This document shows positions 63,877 through 64,000 of a stretch of 64,000 nucleotides of DNA, piece after piece. Positions within the stretch are counted from its first letter, which is position 1. Every line of letters starts with the position of its first letter. The translations under genes were made by a program, and so were the position numbers. Source of the stretch: Pedobacter frigidisoli (GTDB taxonomy: Bacteria; Bacteroidota; Bacteroidia; Sphingobacteriales; Sphingobacteriaceae); the NCBI RefSeq assembly GCF_004331675.1, contig NZ_SJSN01000013.1:1-64000 (forward strand), given 5' to 3'. The notes under the pieces were generated by a model, which saw only the letters and a program-made list of their open reading frames with translations, was not told the origin of the DNA and did not search any database.

Positions 63877-64000
63877 ATGTATCAGAAATCCATTCATACG
63901 GTTAAAAGCTTGCAGGTTTGGTTTATCAATGAATATTTGATGATTATCAATACAGTAATCCTAATCGTTTTTATACTTTACTATAGCATATTAACATTAA
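63877..64000 (+). CDS. Possible gene start, cut by window end
   Basis: ATG 63877-63879 opens a frame without stop to the window end: 41 residues including a hydrophobic stretch (NTVILIVFILYYSILTL) that could be a membrane segment. It is divergent from the GH51 operon, where a regulator or transporter is often found. Too short to name; chance openness in AT-rich DNA is possible. Confidence 0.3.
   Translation, partial: MYQKSIHTVKSLQVWFINEYLMIINTVILIVFILYYSILTL

Noticed and set aside
1..64000. CRISPR arrays, rRNA genes, prophage structural genes
   Set aside because: No regularly spaced repeats with unique spacers, rRNA-like tracts or phage proteins were seen on reading the window.

Overview
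The window comes from an AT-rich Bacteroidota genome, most likely a Pedobacter-like member of the Sphingobacteriaceae. The evidence is type III glutamine synthetase, single-chain PurL, TonB-dependent receptor plus DUF4249 and hybrid two-component/AraC regulator architectures, class I FBPase, promoters of the TTTG-N19-TAnnTTTG type, and starts without Shine-Dalgarno sequences. I could run no database search, so the genus is an inference.

Layout. 1-300: tail of an unidentified ORF and an array of 22-24 bp repeats resembling an insertion-sequence end. 690-11500: housekeeping genes (glnN, a TonB-like protein, purL, a VOC protein, trmN6-type methyltransferase, YfcE-type phosphoesterase, FBPase, RNase HI). 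11585-11750: tRNA-His with promoter and terminator. 11690-20350: a modular accessory region. The 3' end of tRNA-His plus its terminator is repeated exactly (65 bp) at 17281-17345, and a 38-bp block just upstream of that copy recurs at 20260-20297. The first module holds a LytTR two-component pair divergent from a TonB receptor/DUF4249 pair; the second holds a Crp-like regulator, an alpha/beta hydrolase and an NmrA-type reductase. An NmrA/HxlR divergent pair follows.

22200-28640: two secreted sulfatases, a secreted CsgG-like protein and an MscS channel gene with a frameshift. 28780-33984: secreted ankyrin protein, DUF2271 protein with an ITGAS motif, PepSY-transmembrane/flavodoxin/reductase fusion, and convergent apbE. 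Together these look like a flavin-based electron route across the inner membrane to the periplasm and are the most interesting system in the window. 34086-35168: ECF sigma factor and a stand-alone receiver. 35347-39029: 5-oxoprolinase operon pxpB-pxpC-pxpA with an Nramp-like transporter that lacks the metal-binding motifs.

39680-63770: pectin side-chain utilisation genes (GH28, hybrid sensor/AraC regulator, CE12-type esterase, GH127/146, two GH43, two GH51). They are interrupted by a LysR-photolyase-DUF4385-2H phosphoesterase operon, hutHU and an alcohol dehydrogenase. No SusC/SusD pair lies in the window. The GH operon carries the 5' remnant of a lost gene, and a set of near-identical hairpins lies between the two convergent GH operons.
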